Both the position numbers and the translations under genes were made by a program. 64,000 bases of DNA. Source: Daejeonella sp. H1SJ63. Its GTDB lineage: Bacteria; Bacteroidota; Bacteroidia; Sphingobacteriales; Sphingobacteriaceae. The stretch is taken from the NCBI RefSeq assembly GCF_029360775.1, contig NZ_JARKMZ010000001.1:62001-126000 (forward strand), written 5' to 3'. How positions within the stretch are numbered: the first letter of the stretch is position 1; every line of letters begins with the position of its first letter. Below, one piece after another: positions 46,342 to 55,344 of the stretch. The notes beneath the pieces were generated by a model that did no database searches, was not told the DNA's origin, and saw nothing but the letters and a program-made list of their open reading frames with translations.

Positions 46342-46891
46342 TTAATAATTTATCAGGGGGGAGACTAATTTATTTTTTGGTAAATGTCTCTCCAAAAAAT
46401 CATTTAGAACGGCTCAAAGAAATCTGATTTTTTTGAGCCGTAATGTATTTATAATTTGATGTCTGATATGTTAATGTAAACAATTAGTCAAGATTTTTTA
46501 ATGTCAGATAAACCCAGAAAATGAAATCTTCTTTCGATTTTTTTTAATTAGATACCTTCTGGTAAAAAGACCTGACCCTAAAGATATCCTGGGCAGGATC
46601 AGAATTTGGAATACAGTCATTTCAGGCCTCAAACTTCCCGGGTTGATCATTTCTTCAATTAAATCAATCATTTGGAGCTAAATAAAAATTTAGCTTGATT
46701 TTCAGGTGTGCTGTTCACTTTGAAATAATCTAAATAGTGCAAATTTCTTAAAATGTACATTGATTAATTGAGTTTATAGTTTAGGTTCAATTGAGCTTGG
46801 ATTAATGTTTCCGGACTCTTATAAAATTTTATCCTTTGTATTTAGGATATAAAGTTTTTATCTTGGGTTATAACTTATAATAAATTAAAGA
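46342..46891. other. Intergenic region between modules B and C
   Basis: 550 bp. It contains two hairpins behind amidohydrolase 3 (46358-46393, weak; 46409-46441, strong). A block around 46560-46680 is less AT-rich and can be read in frame for about 35 codons, but matches nothing I recognise and may be a decayed gene. The last ~200 bp are AT-rich and should hold the promoter of sigma factor 2. Confidence 0.5.
46409..46441 (+). terminator. Terminator of module B
   Basis: ACGGCTCAAA (46409-46418) pairs with TTTGAGCCGT (46432-46441). The loop is partly T-rich. It lies about 70 bp after the amidohydrolase stop. Confidence 0.75.
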
Positions 46892-47479
46892 GTGAAACAG
46901 CCTATTTTGCAGAATGAGCCTACACTCCTGAAGCTGGTGGCTGAAGGTGATGAAATTGCTTTTCGCAAAATATTTAATCATTATAAAGACAAACTGTTTA
47001 ATTATACCTACAGGATTACAGACAATGAAGAATTGTCTGAAGAAATTGTAATGGATGCTTTTCTAAAGATCTGGTGCAATCGTGAGGAGCTGATCTGCAT
47101 TAATCGTTTTGACGCTTATCTGTATACAATTATTCGTAACAGGGCTTTTAGTGCCATTAAGCGCAGAGCCCATGAAGCCTTGATCATTACAAAGTTAAGT
47201 CATGTATCTTCCGAATACCAGGAGTGTACAGAAGAAACAGTGGTTTTCAATGAATATCAGTATCTTCTCAATAAGGCAATTAATCAGTTACCCCCGCAGC
47301 AAAAACTGGTTTACAGTATGAGCCGTGAAGAAGGGCTCAAATATGAAGAGATTGCTGATCAGCTTAATCTTTCAAAAAATACAGTTAAAGCCCATCTGAA
47401 AAAAGCATTGCACACACTAAGATTAGTGGTTTCTAATTTTTTGCTGCTTTCCCTTGTCTCCTTGCTGTTTCATAACTGA
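46892..47479 (+). CDS. ECF RNA polymerase sigma factor 2 (FecI-like)
   Basis: 195 residues starting at GTG (46892). Region 2 is seen as DEIAFRKIFNHYKDKLFNYT and EEIVMDAFLKIW, and region 4 as LKYEEIADQLNLSKNTVKAHLKKAL. The C-terminus adds a hydrophobic stretch (SNFLLLSLVSLLF), common in Bacteroidetes ECF factors. It is followed by its FecR anti-sigma gene after 113 bp and controls, by analogy, SusC 3 and the long operon of module C. It is only moderately similar to sigma factor 1, so the two modules are likely induced separately. Confidence 0.93.
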   Translation: MKQPILQNEPTLLKLVAEGDEIAFRKIFNHYKDKLFNYTYRITDNEELSEEIVMDAFLKIWCNREELICINRFDAYLYTIIRNRAFSAIKRRAHEALIITKLSHVSSEYQECTEETVVFNEYQYLLNKAINQLPPQQKLVYSMSREEGLKYEEIADQLNLSKNTVKAHLKKALHTLRLVVSNFLLLSLVSLLFHN

Positions 47480-47592
47480 TTCTTAGTTCTTTTTTTAAAA
47501 AAATATTTTTCCGGCACTAACCCTTTTATTCTTTCCGATAGTCTTTAAATGAAATGAGGATATAAAACCCTTGTTTTAACTAAACTATTGAT

Positions 47593-48609
47593 ATGTCAAT
47601 TCATAGGTTCAAATATCTCTTTCAACAGTTTATTGATAAAACTGCATCCCCGGCAGAGGTTGAAGAGTTTCTTTCAATGATGAAAAGAGATGGTTATAAT
47701 GAAGAAGTTCAAACTCTTCTGGATGAATTCTGGGATGAACCAACTTCTGTTACCTCACTTGGTGAAGAAAGGGCAGAAAAGATCTTTAACAAAATAATGG
47801 CCTCATCCGGCAACCGGAAGAATGGGAGTATTTTTAGCATTAAACCTCAGTTTTACAGAGCAGCTGCAGCTATACTGATAATTGGTATTTCCGTGTTCTT
47901 TTATACAAATCATAACAAAGACCTTAGGGTTCATGACGCTAAGCCAAAGCTTGCTGAAGCAAAAAAATATGAAAAACCAACACGAAGATTTATTAACCTG
48001 CCCGACGGAAGTTCAGTAATACTCAATGAAAACAGTCAGATTGAACTTGCTGAAAATTTCAACTCAGGGGGGAAGCGGGAAGTATACCTGATGGGAGAAG
48101 CTTTTTTTGATATTGCTCATGATCCGAAGCACCCTTTCGTTGTACATACAGGGAAGTTAAAAACAACAGTTCTTGGAACCGCATTCAATGTTAAGTCGAG
48201 TGCAGGTGCAAAGACTGTTACAGTAACGGTTACCAGGGGAAAGGTTAAAGTTGGTGATGAAAAGCAGACTTTTAATGTAATTACGCCGAATGAACAGGTA
48301 GTTTTTAAAGAGGAACAAAATAATGTGGTTAAGATTCCGGTGAAGGCCGAGTCATACATCAAATGGACAAGTGAAGATATTTATTTTGATGATGTGAGCA
48401 TAAAGGATGTAGCTAAACAGCTGCAGGAGAGGTTCGGAGTTTCTATAGTTTTTTCAAATGAACAGATTAAAACCTGCAAATTCAGCGCTACATTCCTTAA
48501 GTCTCAAAGCCTTCCACAGATTTTAAATGTTATTGGTGAATTTAATCAGATTAAGTACCAGTTCAAAGACAATAAAACCGTTGTTCTGGATGGTTCCGGT
48601 TGCGAATGA
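47593..48609 (+). CDS. FecR-type anti-sigma factor 2
   Basis: 338 residues: an N-terminal anti-sigma segment, a membrane helix (~93-112, AAAAILIIGISVFFYT), the FecR domain (INLPDGSSVILNENSQI, LMGEAFFDIA, VLGTAFNV) and a C-terminal STN-contacting domain (IYFDDVSIKDVAKQLQERFGV). It is shorter than FecR 1 because the linker is reduced. It releases sigma factor 2 when SusC 3 binds ligand. The start ATG is 113 bp after the sigma factor stop, and a terminator-like hairpin follows. Confidence 0.92.
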   Translation: MSIHRFKYLFQQFIDKTASPAEVEEFLSMMKRDGYNEEVQTLLDEFWDEPTSVTSLGEERAEKIFNKIMASSGNRKNGSIFSIKPQFYRAAAAILIIGISVFFYTNHNKDLRVHDAKPKLAEAKKYEKPTRRFINLPDGSSVILNENSQIELAENFNSGGKREVYLMGEAFFDIAHDPKHPFVVHTGKLKTTVLGTAFNVKSSAGAKTVTVTVTRGKVKVGDEKQTFNVITPNEQVVFKEEQNNVVKIPVKAESYIKWTSEDIYFDDVSIKDVAKQLQERFGVSIVFSNEQIKTCKFSATFLKSQSLPQILNVIGEFNQIKYQFKDNKTVVLDGSGCE

Positions 48610-48682
48610 TGACAAAATAAATGCTATTTAAAGTAAATAAAACTTAACCTATGCATAAGAAATTACCACCTTAAAAAACGTA

Positions 48683-48728
48683 AAAACCCTCCGAATACTT
48701 CACGGCAATGAAGCATTCAGAAGGTTTT
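48683..48728 (+). terminator. Hairpin between FecR 2 and SusC 3
   Basis: The 20-nt arms at 48683-48702 and 48709-48728 pair with three mismatches (outer stem AAAACC/GGTTTT). It occupies the same position as the hairpin between FecR 1 and SusC 2. Confidence 0.65.
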
Positions 48729-48809
48729 GTGCTATTAGTCAGACTATTAGCAGTTTTAATTTAATTCATCCAATGAGAGGATTTTAATCAAATAAAAACA
48801 TGTAAAAAT

Positions 48810-51800
48810 ATGAAATATTTTACAAACAGTACGTCAGGGGCTATACTCGTGAATACGATCACAGTTAGCTCTAACCGCAAAAAACTTATAATTCAGATTA
48901 TGCGAATTGGCTTTATATCCATTGCCATGCTACTCATTTCTTTGCAGATGCTCATGGCTCTGCCGGCTAAGAGCCAGAAGATTAGTTCGGTAGAAGTCAG
49001 GTTAGAGCTCAGGAATGAGACTTTATTGTCAGCGTTTAAGAAAATCGAGCAGCAAACTCCTTTTCGTTTTGTATATCGCAAAGGAGAATTGATGACCTTG
49101 CCTTCAAAAAACATCAGCCAATCAACTTATACGGTTGAGCAGGTACTGAATTTGCTTTTGGAGAATACTGATCTTTCCTATAAGCAGGTAGATAATAATG
49201 TACTTATACAGTCAAATAATAATCAGTCTGCAAGACTAATCAAGACTGAAGAAACTGTTAATGTTGTTGCTGACATTACCATCCGTGGTCAGATTACAGA
49301 TTCTAAAGGAGAAACCCTTCCCGGAGTAAGTATCAAAATAAAAGGCAGTAATACCGGTGCAACAACAGATATTGACGGAAGATATTCAATCAATGTGCCG
49401 GATAAGAGCAGCGTTTTGGTATTTACCTATATCGGATATCAAACTCAGGAAGTTACAATAGGCGACAGAACTACTTTGAATGTAAAGCTTGAAGCTGCCA
49501 ATACAGCACTTACCGAAGTGGTTGTAACCGCTTTGGGTATTTCCAGAGAGAAGAAAGCCCTTGCTTATGCAGTAACCGAGGTTAAGGGAGAAGAGTTTAC
49601 CCAGGCAAGGGAAAACAACGTTGCAAATGCATTTAGTGGTAAGATCGCCGGTGTGAACGTAACAGGTATGTCATCAGGTCCGGGTGGCTCCAGCCGTGTA
49701 ATTATCCGTGGTAACGGATCATTGAGTGGTAATAATCAGCCTTTATATGTGATCAATGGTATGCCGATGAACAATACAGCACGTTCACAGGCACAGGGTG
49801 AGGGAGCAACCATATTAGACCGAGGCGATGGTATTGCTGCGATTAATCCTGATGATATTGAAACTATTAACGTACTTAAAGGCGGGCCAGCTGCTGCACT
49901 TTATGGTAGCCAGGCATCAAACGGTGTAATTTTGATTACGACGAAAAGTGGTAAGGCTCAGAAAGGCGTTGGTGTAGAACTCAATAGTAACTTTACTGTC
50001 GGCAGTCCGTCGATGTATCCTGATCTGCAGTATGTTTATGGTCAGGGTCTTGATGGAGTGAAGCCTAAAACCAAAGCTGAGGCAATCAGCTCAGGCCGTC
50101 TTTCATTCGGTGCCAAAATGGATGGTCAGCCCTATATTCAGTTTGACGGGGTGATGCGTCCTTATTCTCCGGTTAATGTCAAAGATAACTGGAAGAACTT
50201 CTACAGACCTAGTACCAATTTAACCAATACTGTGGCATTTTCGGGAGGAAGCACTCCGCAATTAACTTACAGATTGTCATTATCTGACCTTGAGGCTCAG
50301 GCTATGGAGCCAGGTTCAAGCTATAACAGACAAACCGGTAACTTAAGTTTAAGATCTGTTCTTGGAAAGAGGATCATCGTTGAGTCAACAATGCAGTACA
50401 ACGTTGAAAGAGGTATCAATCGTCCGGGAAATGGATATGCTGATAACACCACATCATGGGCAACCAATCTTTTGGCAAATACGGTAGATATCCGCAGTCT
50501 GGCACCGGGTTATGATGCCAACTTTAATGAAGTTCAGTGGCAGCAGGTGCCGGAGGCTCAGAATCCTTATTTCGTTATTAACAGAATGGGAAATAAGGAT
50601 ACCAAGAACCGCTTTATGGGACAGGCAAGTATTCAGTATAATATTCTGGATGATTTGTCGGTTAAAGTTAGTGGAATGAGAGATATTGACAGATTCAACT
50701 CAATGGATTATATGCCGATAGGTACTGCAAAGAGACCCAGAGGTTTGTTCAATTCCGGTACTTCTTTTGTAACCAAAACTACTGCTCAGGCATTATTGAA
50801 TTACAATAAAACTTTCTTTAAAGATTTCCAGTTAACTGCAATGGCGGGGGGGAATATTGAAAGAAACGTTGCTGAATCAACTGCAAATTACGGATCGGAA
50901 TTCATTGTTCCTGATTTTATCAGTTTCTCTAACCTTGCTATTCAGTCGGCAAGCGTGGGTTTAAGCCGCTTCGGACAGAATTCGGTATTTGGTTCTGCTG
51001 ATATTGGCTATAAGAGTTTGCTTTATTTCACATTTACAGGAAGACAGGATTGGTTCTCAACTTTGAATCCGGGGAATAACTCAATATTCTATCCTTCATT
51101 TGGTACAAGCTTTATTCTTTCAGATGCCATCAAATTACCTTCTGTTATCAGTTTTGCTAAGTTGAGAGCTTCATGGGCACAGGTGGGTGGAGCAACTGTT
51201 AGTCCTTATCAGATCAACCAGCTTTATACTTTTGAACAGGGTGGGCACATTGGTCGTCCGGTTCAGAATACTTCAAGTGCTTTGTCAAACCCGAATTTGA
51301 GACCTCTTACTTCAACAACCTATGAAGGAGGTATTGATATTCAGTTTCTTAACAACCGCTTAGGGTTAGATTTTACTTATTATAACCGTAAAACTACAGA
51401 TGATATCCTGAGTACTTCGATTGCAGGTTCATCAGGTTATACCTCGGCATTATTAAATGTTGGAGAGCTGAGTAATAGGGGAGTTGAGATCCTGTTAACC
51501 GGTACTCCGATTAAATCAAATAAGTTCACCTGGGATGTAAGCTATAATGCGGCTTACAATAAGAGTGAGATTTTGAAACTTGCGCCGGGCCTGAGTACTG
51601 TGGGCGGTGCCGGTGTTGGCAGGCCTTATAATACAATCAGAGGAAGAACTTATTTAACCAATGCAAGTGGTGTACGAGTATATAATAAGCTGAGTGGATA
51701 TGAAGTTCAGAGCCCTGAGATGGAATATGGTCAGGGTGTGCCTCCGTATACAATGGGACTGACCAATAATTTCAGATACAAAAACTTCTCACTTAATATT

Positions 51801-52268
51801 CTTTTGGATGCCAAATTCGGAAATATCGTTCAGTCGGGCTTAAGCCGCTATATGTACCGTTTCGGACTATCTAAGAATACACTTCCGGGAAGAGAAAATG
51901 GTTTGACTGTTTCGGGAGTTGATCAAACGGGAGCACCTTTTACAAAAACCTGGCCAGTTGATCAGTTAGATACCTATTATAATAACCAGGCAAGTATCAG
52001 CCCATTAACTACTTCAGTTTTTGATGGCGATTTCGTGAAACTTCGCAGCGCAGTTTTAAGCTACAGATTACCTGTAAATAAACTGCAGTCTCTGAAGATT
52101 CAGTCGGCTGATATTTCCCTTGTTGCAAGAAATCCGTTTATACTTTATAAGCATATCACGGATTTCGATCCTGAATCTGCCTACACGATCGGCAATACTC
52201 AGGGGCAATCATCAAATACAATTCCAAGAACCCGCGATATTGGGGTGAATTTAATTGTAAGGTTTTAA
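48810..52268 (+). CDS. SusC-type TonB-dependent transducer/transporter 3 (STN domain)
   Basis: 1152 residues: extension and signal peptide (cleavage near AKSQK), STN domain (~60-130, FRFVYRKGELM), carboxypeptidase-like domain (GQITDSKGETLPGVSI), plug (EVVVTALGISR, ENNVANAFSGKIAGVNV) and barrel ending VNLIVRF. An internal ATG at 48900 (MRIGFISIAML) could be the true start. As a transducer it signals to FecR 2 and sigma factor 2. SusD 3 follows almost without a gap. The substrate is probably that of the enzymes downstream in the same module. Confidence 0.93.
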   Translation: MKYFTNSTSGAILVNTITVSSNRKKLIIQIMRIGFISIAMLLISLQMLMALPAKSQKISSVEVRLELRNETLLSAFKKIEQQTPFRFVYRKGELMTLPSKNISQSTYTVEQVLNLLLENTDLSYKQVDNNVLIQSNNNQSARLIKTEETVNVVADITIRGQITDSKGETLPGVSIKIKGSNTGATTDIDGRYSINVPDKSSVLVFTYIGYQTQEVTIGDRTTLNVKLEAANTALTEVVVTALGISREKKALAYAVTEVKGEEFTQARENNVANAFSGKIAGVNVTGMSSGPGGSSRVIIRGNGSLSGNNQPLYVINGMPMNNTARSQAQGEGATILDRGDGIAAINPDDIETINVLKGGPAAALYGSQASNGVILITTKSGKAQKGVGVELNSNFTVGSPSMYPDLQYVYGQGLDGVKPKTKAEAISSGRLSFGAKMDGQPYIQFDGVMRPYSPVNVKDNWKNFYRPSTNLTNTVAFSGGSTPQLTYRLSLSDLEAQAMEPGSSYNRQTGNLSLRSVLGKRIIVESTMQYNVERGINRPGNGYADNTTSWATNLLANTVDIRSLAPGYDANFNEVQWQQVPEAQNPYFVINRMGNKDTKNRFMGQASIQYNILDDLSVKVSGMRDIDRFNSMDYMPIGTAKRPRGLFNSGTSFVTKTTAQALLNYNKTFFKDFQLTAMAGGNIERNVAESTANYGSEFIVPDFISFSNLAIQSASVGLSRFGQNSVFGSADIGYKSLLYFTFTGRQDWFSTLNPGNNSIFYPSFGTSFILSDAIKLPSVISFAKLRASWAQVGGATVSPYQINQLYTFEQGGHIGRPVQNTSSALSNPNLRPLTSTTYEGGIDIQFLNNRLGLDFTYYNRKTTDDILSTSIAGSSGYTSALLNVGELSNRGVEILLTGTPIKSNKFTWDVSYNAAYNKSEILKLAPGLSTVGGAGVGRPYNTIRGRTYLTNASGVRVYNKLSGYEVQSPEMEYGQGVPPYTMGLTNNFRYKNFSLNILLDAKFGNIVQSGLSRYMYRFGLSKNTLPGRENGLTVSGVDQTGAPFTKTWPVDQLDTYYNNQASISPLTTSVFDGDFVKLRSAVLSYRLPVNKLQSLKIQSADISLVARNPFILYKHITDFDPESAYTIGNTQGQSSNTIPRTRDIGVNLIVRF

Positions 52269-52292
52269 TTAATGTTATCTAATATTTTGAAC

Positions 52293-53846
52293 ATGAAAAA
52301 GCTAAGTTTTAAACCTATATATACGACTCTTGTTCTGGCCATCTTCTTGTCATCCTGTACAAAGGATCTTGCCGAGCTGAATAAGAATCCAAATGCTTAC
52401 GAGAGTGTAAACCCTAATTTCCTCTTTACAAAAGCTCAACTGGGAGCCATTGGATTAAATCCAAATGGAAACCGCTTTAATAATATGCAGATGCTTCAGC
52501 AGGAAGCTACTTACAGTGAAGTAACAGCTCCGGGCGATAAATATTTTGCTGAAGGCTACGTCAGGAATAACTGGGCAGCATTTTCCGGATGTTTGAATCA
52601 AATACAGCTGGTAATCAATGAAGTGAAGAAGGATCCTGCGATGGTTAATAAATTATCTGCAGCAAGAATCTGGAGAGTTTATATCAATCATCAGTTAACA
52701 GATCTGTATGGGGATATTCCATATTCTGAAGCTCTTAAAGGTCTGGATGGAAAATATCAACCTAAATATGATCTTCAGTCTGATATCTATAAGGATATGT
52801 TTAAGGAACTTGAAGAATCGGCAGCAGCATTCGATGCATCTAAACCTACATTCGGAAATTCTGATCTGTTTTATGATGGTAATACTGTAAAATGGAAGAA
52901 ATTCGCCTATTCTATGATGCTTAGATTAGGAATGCGTTTAACCAAGATCGATCCTGCTCTGGCTAAAACCTGGGTTGAAAAAGCGATTGCGGGCGGTCCA
53001 ATCATTGATGATGCTGACCTTACAAGAGCACCATATGCTGATGGAGGATTAGCGAGTAACAGAAATCCATTCTCAGAACAGATGAGAATTCTTGATTATG
53101 TTGATGGTCAAAATCCTTTGAATGTTCAGGGATCTAAGATTTCTCAGCGTTTTATTGATCATCTGAAGGGTAATTCAACAACTACAAAAGATCCGCGTTT
53201 GAATGTTATCGCCGTTTTATGGGTAAAACAGTCTACCGGAGGTTACGTAGCGGATACTGCCACTGCTTTACAGAAAGGTATGAAGAATGCTCAGTTTAAC
53301 GGATATCCTGCGGATTTTGAAACCTATTCTGAGCCAAATCCAAATACCGTAATGAGATACGATGCTCCTGTTATTGTAATGAGTTCGGCTGAAGTTCATT
53401 TTCTGCTTGCAGAAGCATCTATCCGGGGCTGGTATACAGGAAATGAGGCTACCTCTTATAATAATGGGGTAAGATCAGCAATGAAACAATGGTCGCTTTA
53501 TGGTGCCGGGGGCGCAATTTCTACTGATAAGGTTGATACTTATCTGAAATATAATCCATTCCTTTCTGCGGGTACTTTTGAGCAGAAGCTTGAGCAGATT
53601 TCCACTCAGCGCTGGGTTTTAGGTTATCTCGACCAGATTGAAAACTTCTCTAACTGGAGACGTACAGGATATCCGGTTCTGATTCCAACGAATTATCCTG
53701 GTAATATTACCGGCGGTAGAATTCCTCGTCGTTATATTGTTCCGGAGTCTGAGGAAACTTTGAACAGAGAGAACTTCCTGGCTGCCAAGGCCAGACAAAG
53801 CGGAGATAATACCCTGCTGAGTCGTGTTTGGTGGGATAAGGAGTAA
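52293..53846 (+). CDS. SusD-like outer-membrane lipoprotein 3
   Basis: 517 residues from the ATG at 52293 (MKKLSFKPIYTT), which begins the lipoprotein signal (FLSSC). An in-frame ATG at 52272 would add seven residues without purpose. It belongs to the same SusD-like branch as the module B protein (CTKDLAELNKNPNAY, ending RVWWDKE). It is the surface substrate-binding partner of SusC 3. A terminator follows, so the enzyme genes of module C may be expressed by read-through or their own promoter. Confidence 0.93.
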   Translation: MKKLSFKPIYTTLVLAIFLSSCTKDLAELNKNPNAYESVNPNFLFTKAQLGAIGLNPNGNRFNNMQMLQQEATYSEVTAPGDKYFAEGYVRNNWAAFSGCLNQIQLVINEVKKDPAMVNKLSAARIWRVYINHQLTDLYGDIPYSEALKGLDGKYQPKYDLQSDIYKDMFKELEESAAAFDASKPTFGNSDLFYDGNTVKWKKFAYSMMLRLGMRLTKIDPALAKTWVEKAIAGGPIIDDADLTRAPYADGGLASNRNPFSEQMRILDYVDGQNPLNVQGSKISQRFIDHLKGNSTTTKDPRLNVIAVLWVKQSTGGYVADTATALQKGMKNAQFNGYPADFETYSEPNPNTVMRYDAPVIVMSSAEVHFLLAEASIRGWYTGNEATSYNNGVRSAMKQWSLYGAGGAISTDKVDTYLKYNPFLSAGTFEQKLEQISTQRWVLGYLDQIENFSNWRRTGYPVLIPTNYPGNITGGRIPRRYIVPESEETLNRENFLAAKARQSGDNTLLSRVWWDKE

Positions 53847-53854
53847 AATTTTAT

Positions 53855-53907
53855 AAACAAAGAGGAGAAATCTATATCTTACGGTATGAATTTTTTCCTC
53901 TTTGTTT
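53855..53907 (+). terminator. Terminator after SusC/SusD pair 3
   Basis: AAACAAAGAGGAGAAA (53855-53870) pairs with the T/C-rich arm ending at 53907 (one mismatch), followed by T. All three SusC/SusD pairs in the window are followed by such a hairpin. Confidence 0.8.
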
Positions 53908-53947
53908 TTTCGTTCAACTCATATTCTAAAATTCTATTTTTCATAAA

Positions 53948-55246
53948 ATGAAGCGCAGAGACCTTATTAAATACCTGTCAGTATTGCCTGTGTCGGGTAC
54001 AGTGGCGGGTGCTATTTTGCCGGTACAGTCTGTAAATGCAGAAGAGATCCAGACTTATAAACCTGATGTGCAATCCGGACCCAAACGTATTGCTGCAATT
54101 TTAACAGAATATCGTCCGATTTCCCATGCCGATGTAATAGTTGGTAAATACCTTGAGGGTTTTAATCAGGATCAGATGGCACCTTATCCTGATTCTAAGA
54201 TCGTTTCAATATTTACCGAGCAGGTACCGGAAAATGATATGAGCCGTTCAATGGCGAAGAAATATAATGTACCTGTTTTCAGAACAGTTGCAGACGCTTT
54301 GACTCTGGGTGGTGATAATCTTGCAGTTGACGGAATTTTGCTGATCGGAGAGCATGGAGTTTACCCGATGAATGATAAAGAGCAAAAACTTTATCCAAGG
54401 TTTGAAATGTTTCTTAAGATAACTGATGTCTTCAGACAGTACAAAAAATCAGTTCCTGTTTTTAACGATAAACATTTATCCTATAGCTGGCGACAGGCAA
54501 AGCGAATGGTGGAAATATCAAAGGAGTTAAAATTCCCGATGCTTGCAGGCTCAACTATTCCGGTTTCGTTACGTATTCCGGCGGTGGATACACCTTATGG
54601 AGTGAAGCAAAAATATGCTGTTGGGATTTCTTTCAGCGGACTGGATATTTATGGATTTCATTTGCTGGATGGTTTACAGGCTGTTGTTGAGAGAAGAAAG
54701 GGCGGTGAAACAGGTGTTCGTGCAGTACAATGCCTGGAGGGGCAGGATTGCTGGAATTATATTGATCAGAATGAATGGGTAAAACGACTGTTTGATCAGG
54801 CAATTTCTCATAGTGAAACCCGGGTGGCAGGTAATATGAAAGAATTGGTTAAGAAGCCTGCGGTATTTATTATAGATTATAATGATGGTCTGAAGGCAGC
54901 AGCATTTCTGATGACCGGGCTCGTTCAGGATTTTACGTATGCTGTGGATCTTGAAGGCCAGCAAAAACCATTCTCCACATTAATGAAGTTGCAGGCAGGA
55001 AGACCTCATTATCATTTTGGGTGTCTGGTTAAGAAAATAGAAATAATGTTCAAAACCGGCAAGGCTCCTTATCCGGTAGAACGTACAATGTTGAGTAGCG
55101 GAATATTGGATTTTGCACTTGAATCACGTATATTGGGATATAAAAAACTGGAAACTCCGGAATTGTCACGGGTACGTTACCTTACTTCTTCGGAATCGCA
55201 CTTTTTTAGTAAAGGATGGGATAGTAATGGCAAAAGATTAGACTGA
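53948..55246 (+). CDS. Uncharacterised exported protein with Tat-like leader
   Basis: 432 residues with a KRR Tat-like leader (MKRRDLIKYLSVLPVSG), the same type as on the PLP enzymes. The body has ILTEYRPISHADVIVGKYLEGF-like text near residue 36, GVLLIGEHG-like text (ILLIGEHGVYPMN) near 138, VPVFNDKHLSYSW near 178 and IYGFHLLDGLQAVVERRKGGETG near 240. I recall similar unnamed proteins from Planctomycetes and Acidobacteria but no known activity. The N-terminal part may be Rossmann-like. It is the first enzyme-side gene of module C, so it probably acts on the same substrate. Function unknown. Confidence 0.75.
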   Translation: MKRRDLIKYLSVLPVSGTVAGAILPVQSVNAEEIQTYKPDVQSGPKRIAAILTEYRPISHADVIVGKYLEGFNQDQMAPYPDSKIVSIFTEQVPENDMSRSMAKKYNVPVFRTVADALTLGGDNLAVDGILLIGEHGVYPMNDKEQKLYPRFEMFLKITDVFRQYKKSVPVFNDKHLSYSWRQAKRMVEISKELKFPMLAGSTIPVSLRIPAVDTPYGVKQKYAVGISFSGLDIYGFHLLDGLQAVVERRKGGETGVRAVQCLEGQDCWNYIDQNEWVKRLFDQAISHSETRVAGNMKELVKKPAVFIIDYNDGLKAAAFLMTGLVQDFTYAVDLEGQQKPFSTLMKLQAGRPHYHFGCLVKKIEIMFKTGKAPYPVERTMLSSGILDFALESRILGYKKLETPELSRVRYLTSSESHFFSKGWDSNGKRLD

Positions 55247-55344
55247 TAATTTGATTTGAATCTGCTGAGAACCCGCTCTTTCATTCATCATGATTAGTAT
55301 TTATTAAAAATTTGAGTAATTAACTTAAACCAAAAACATAACAA

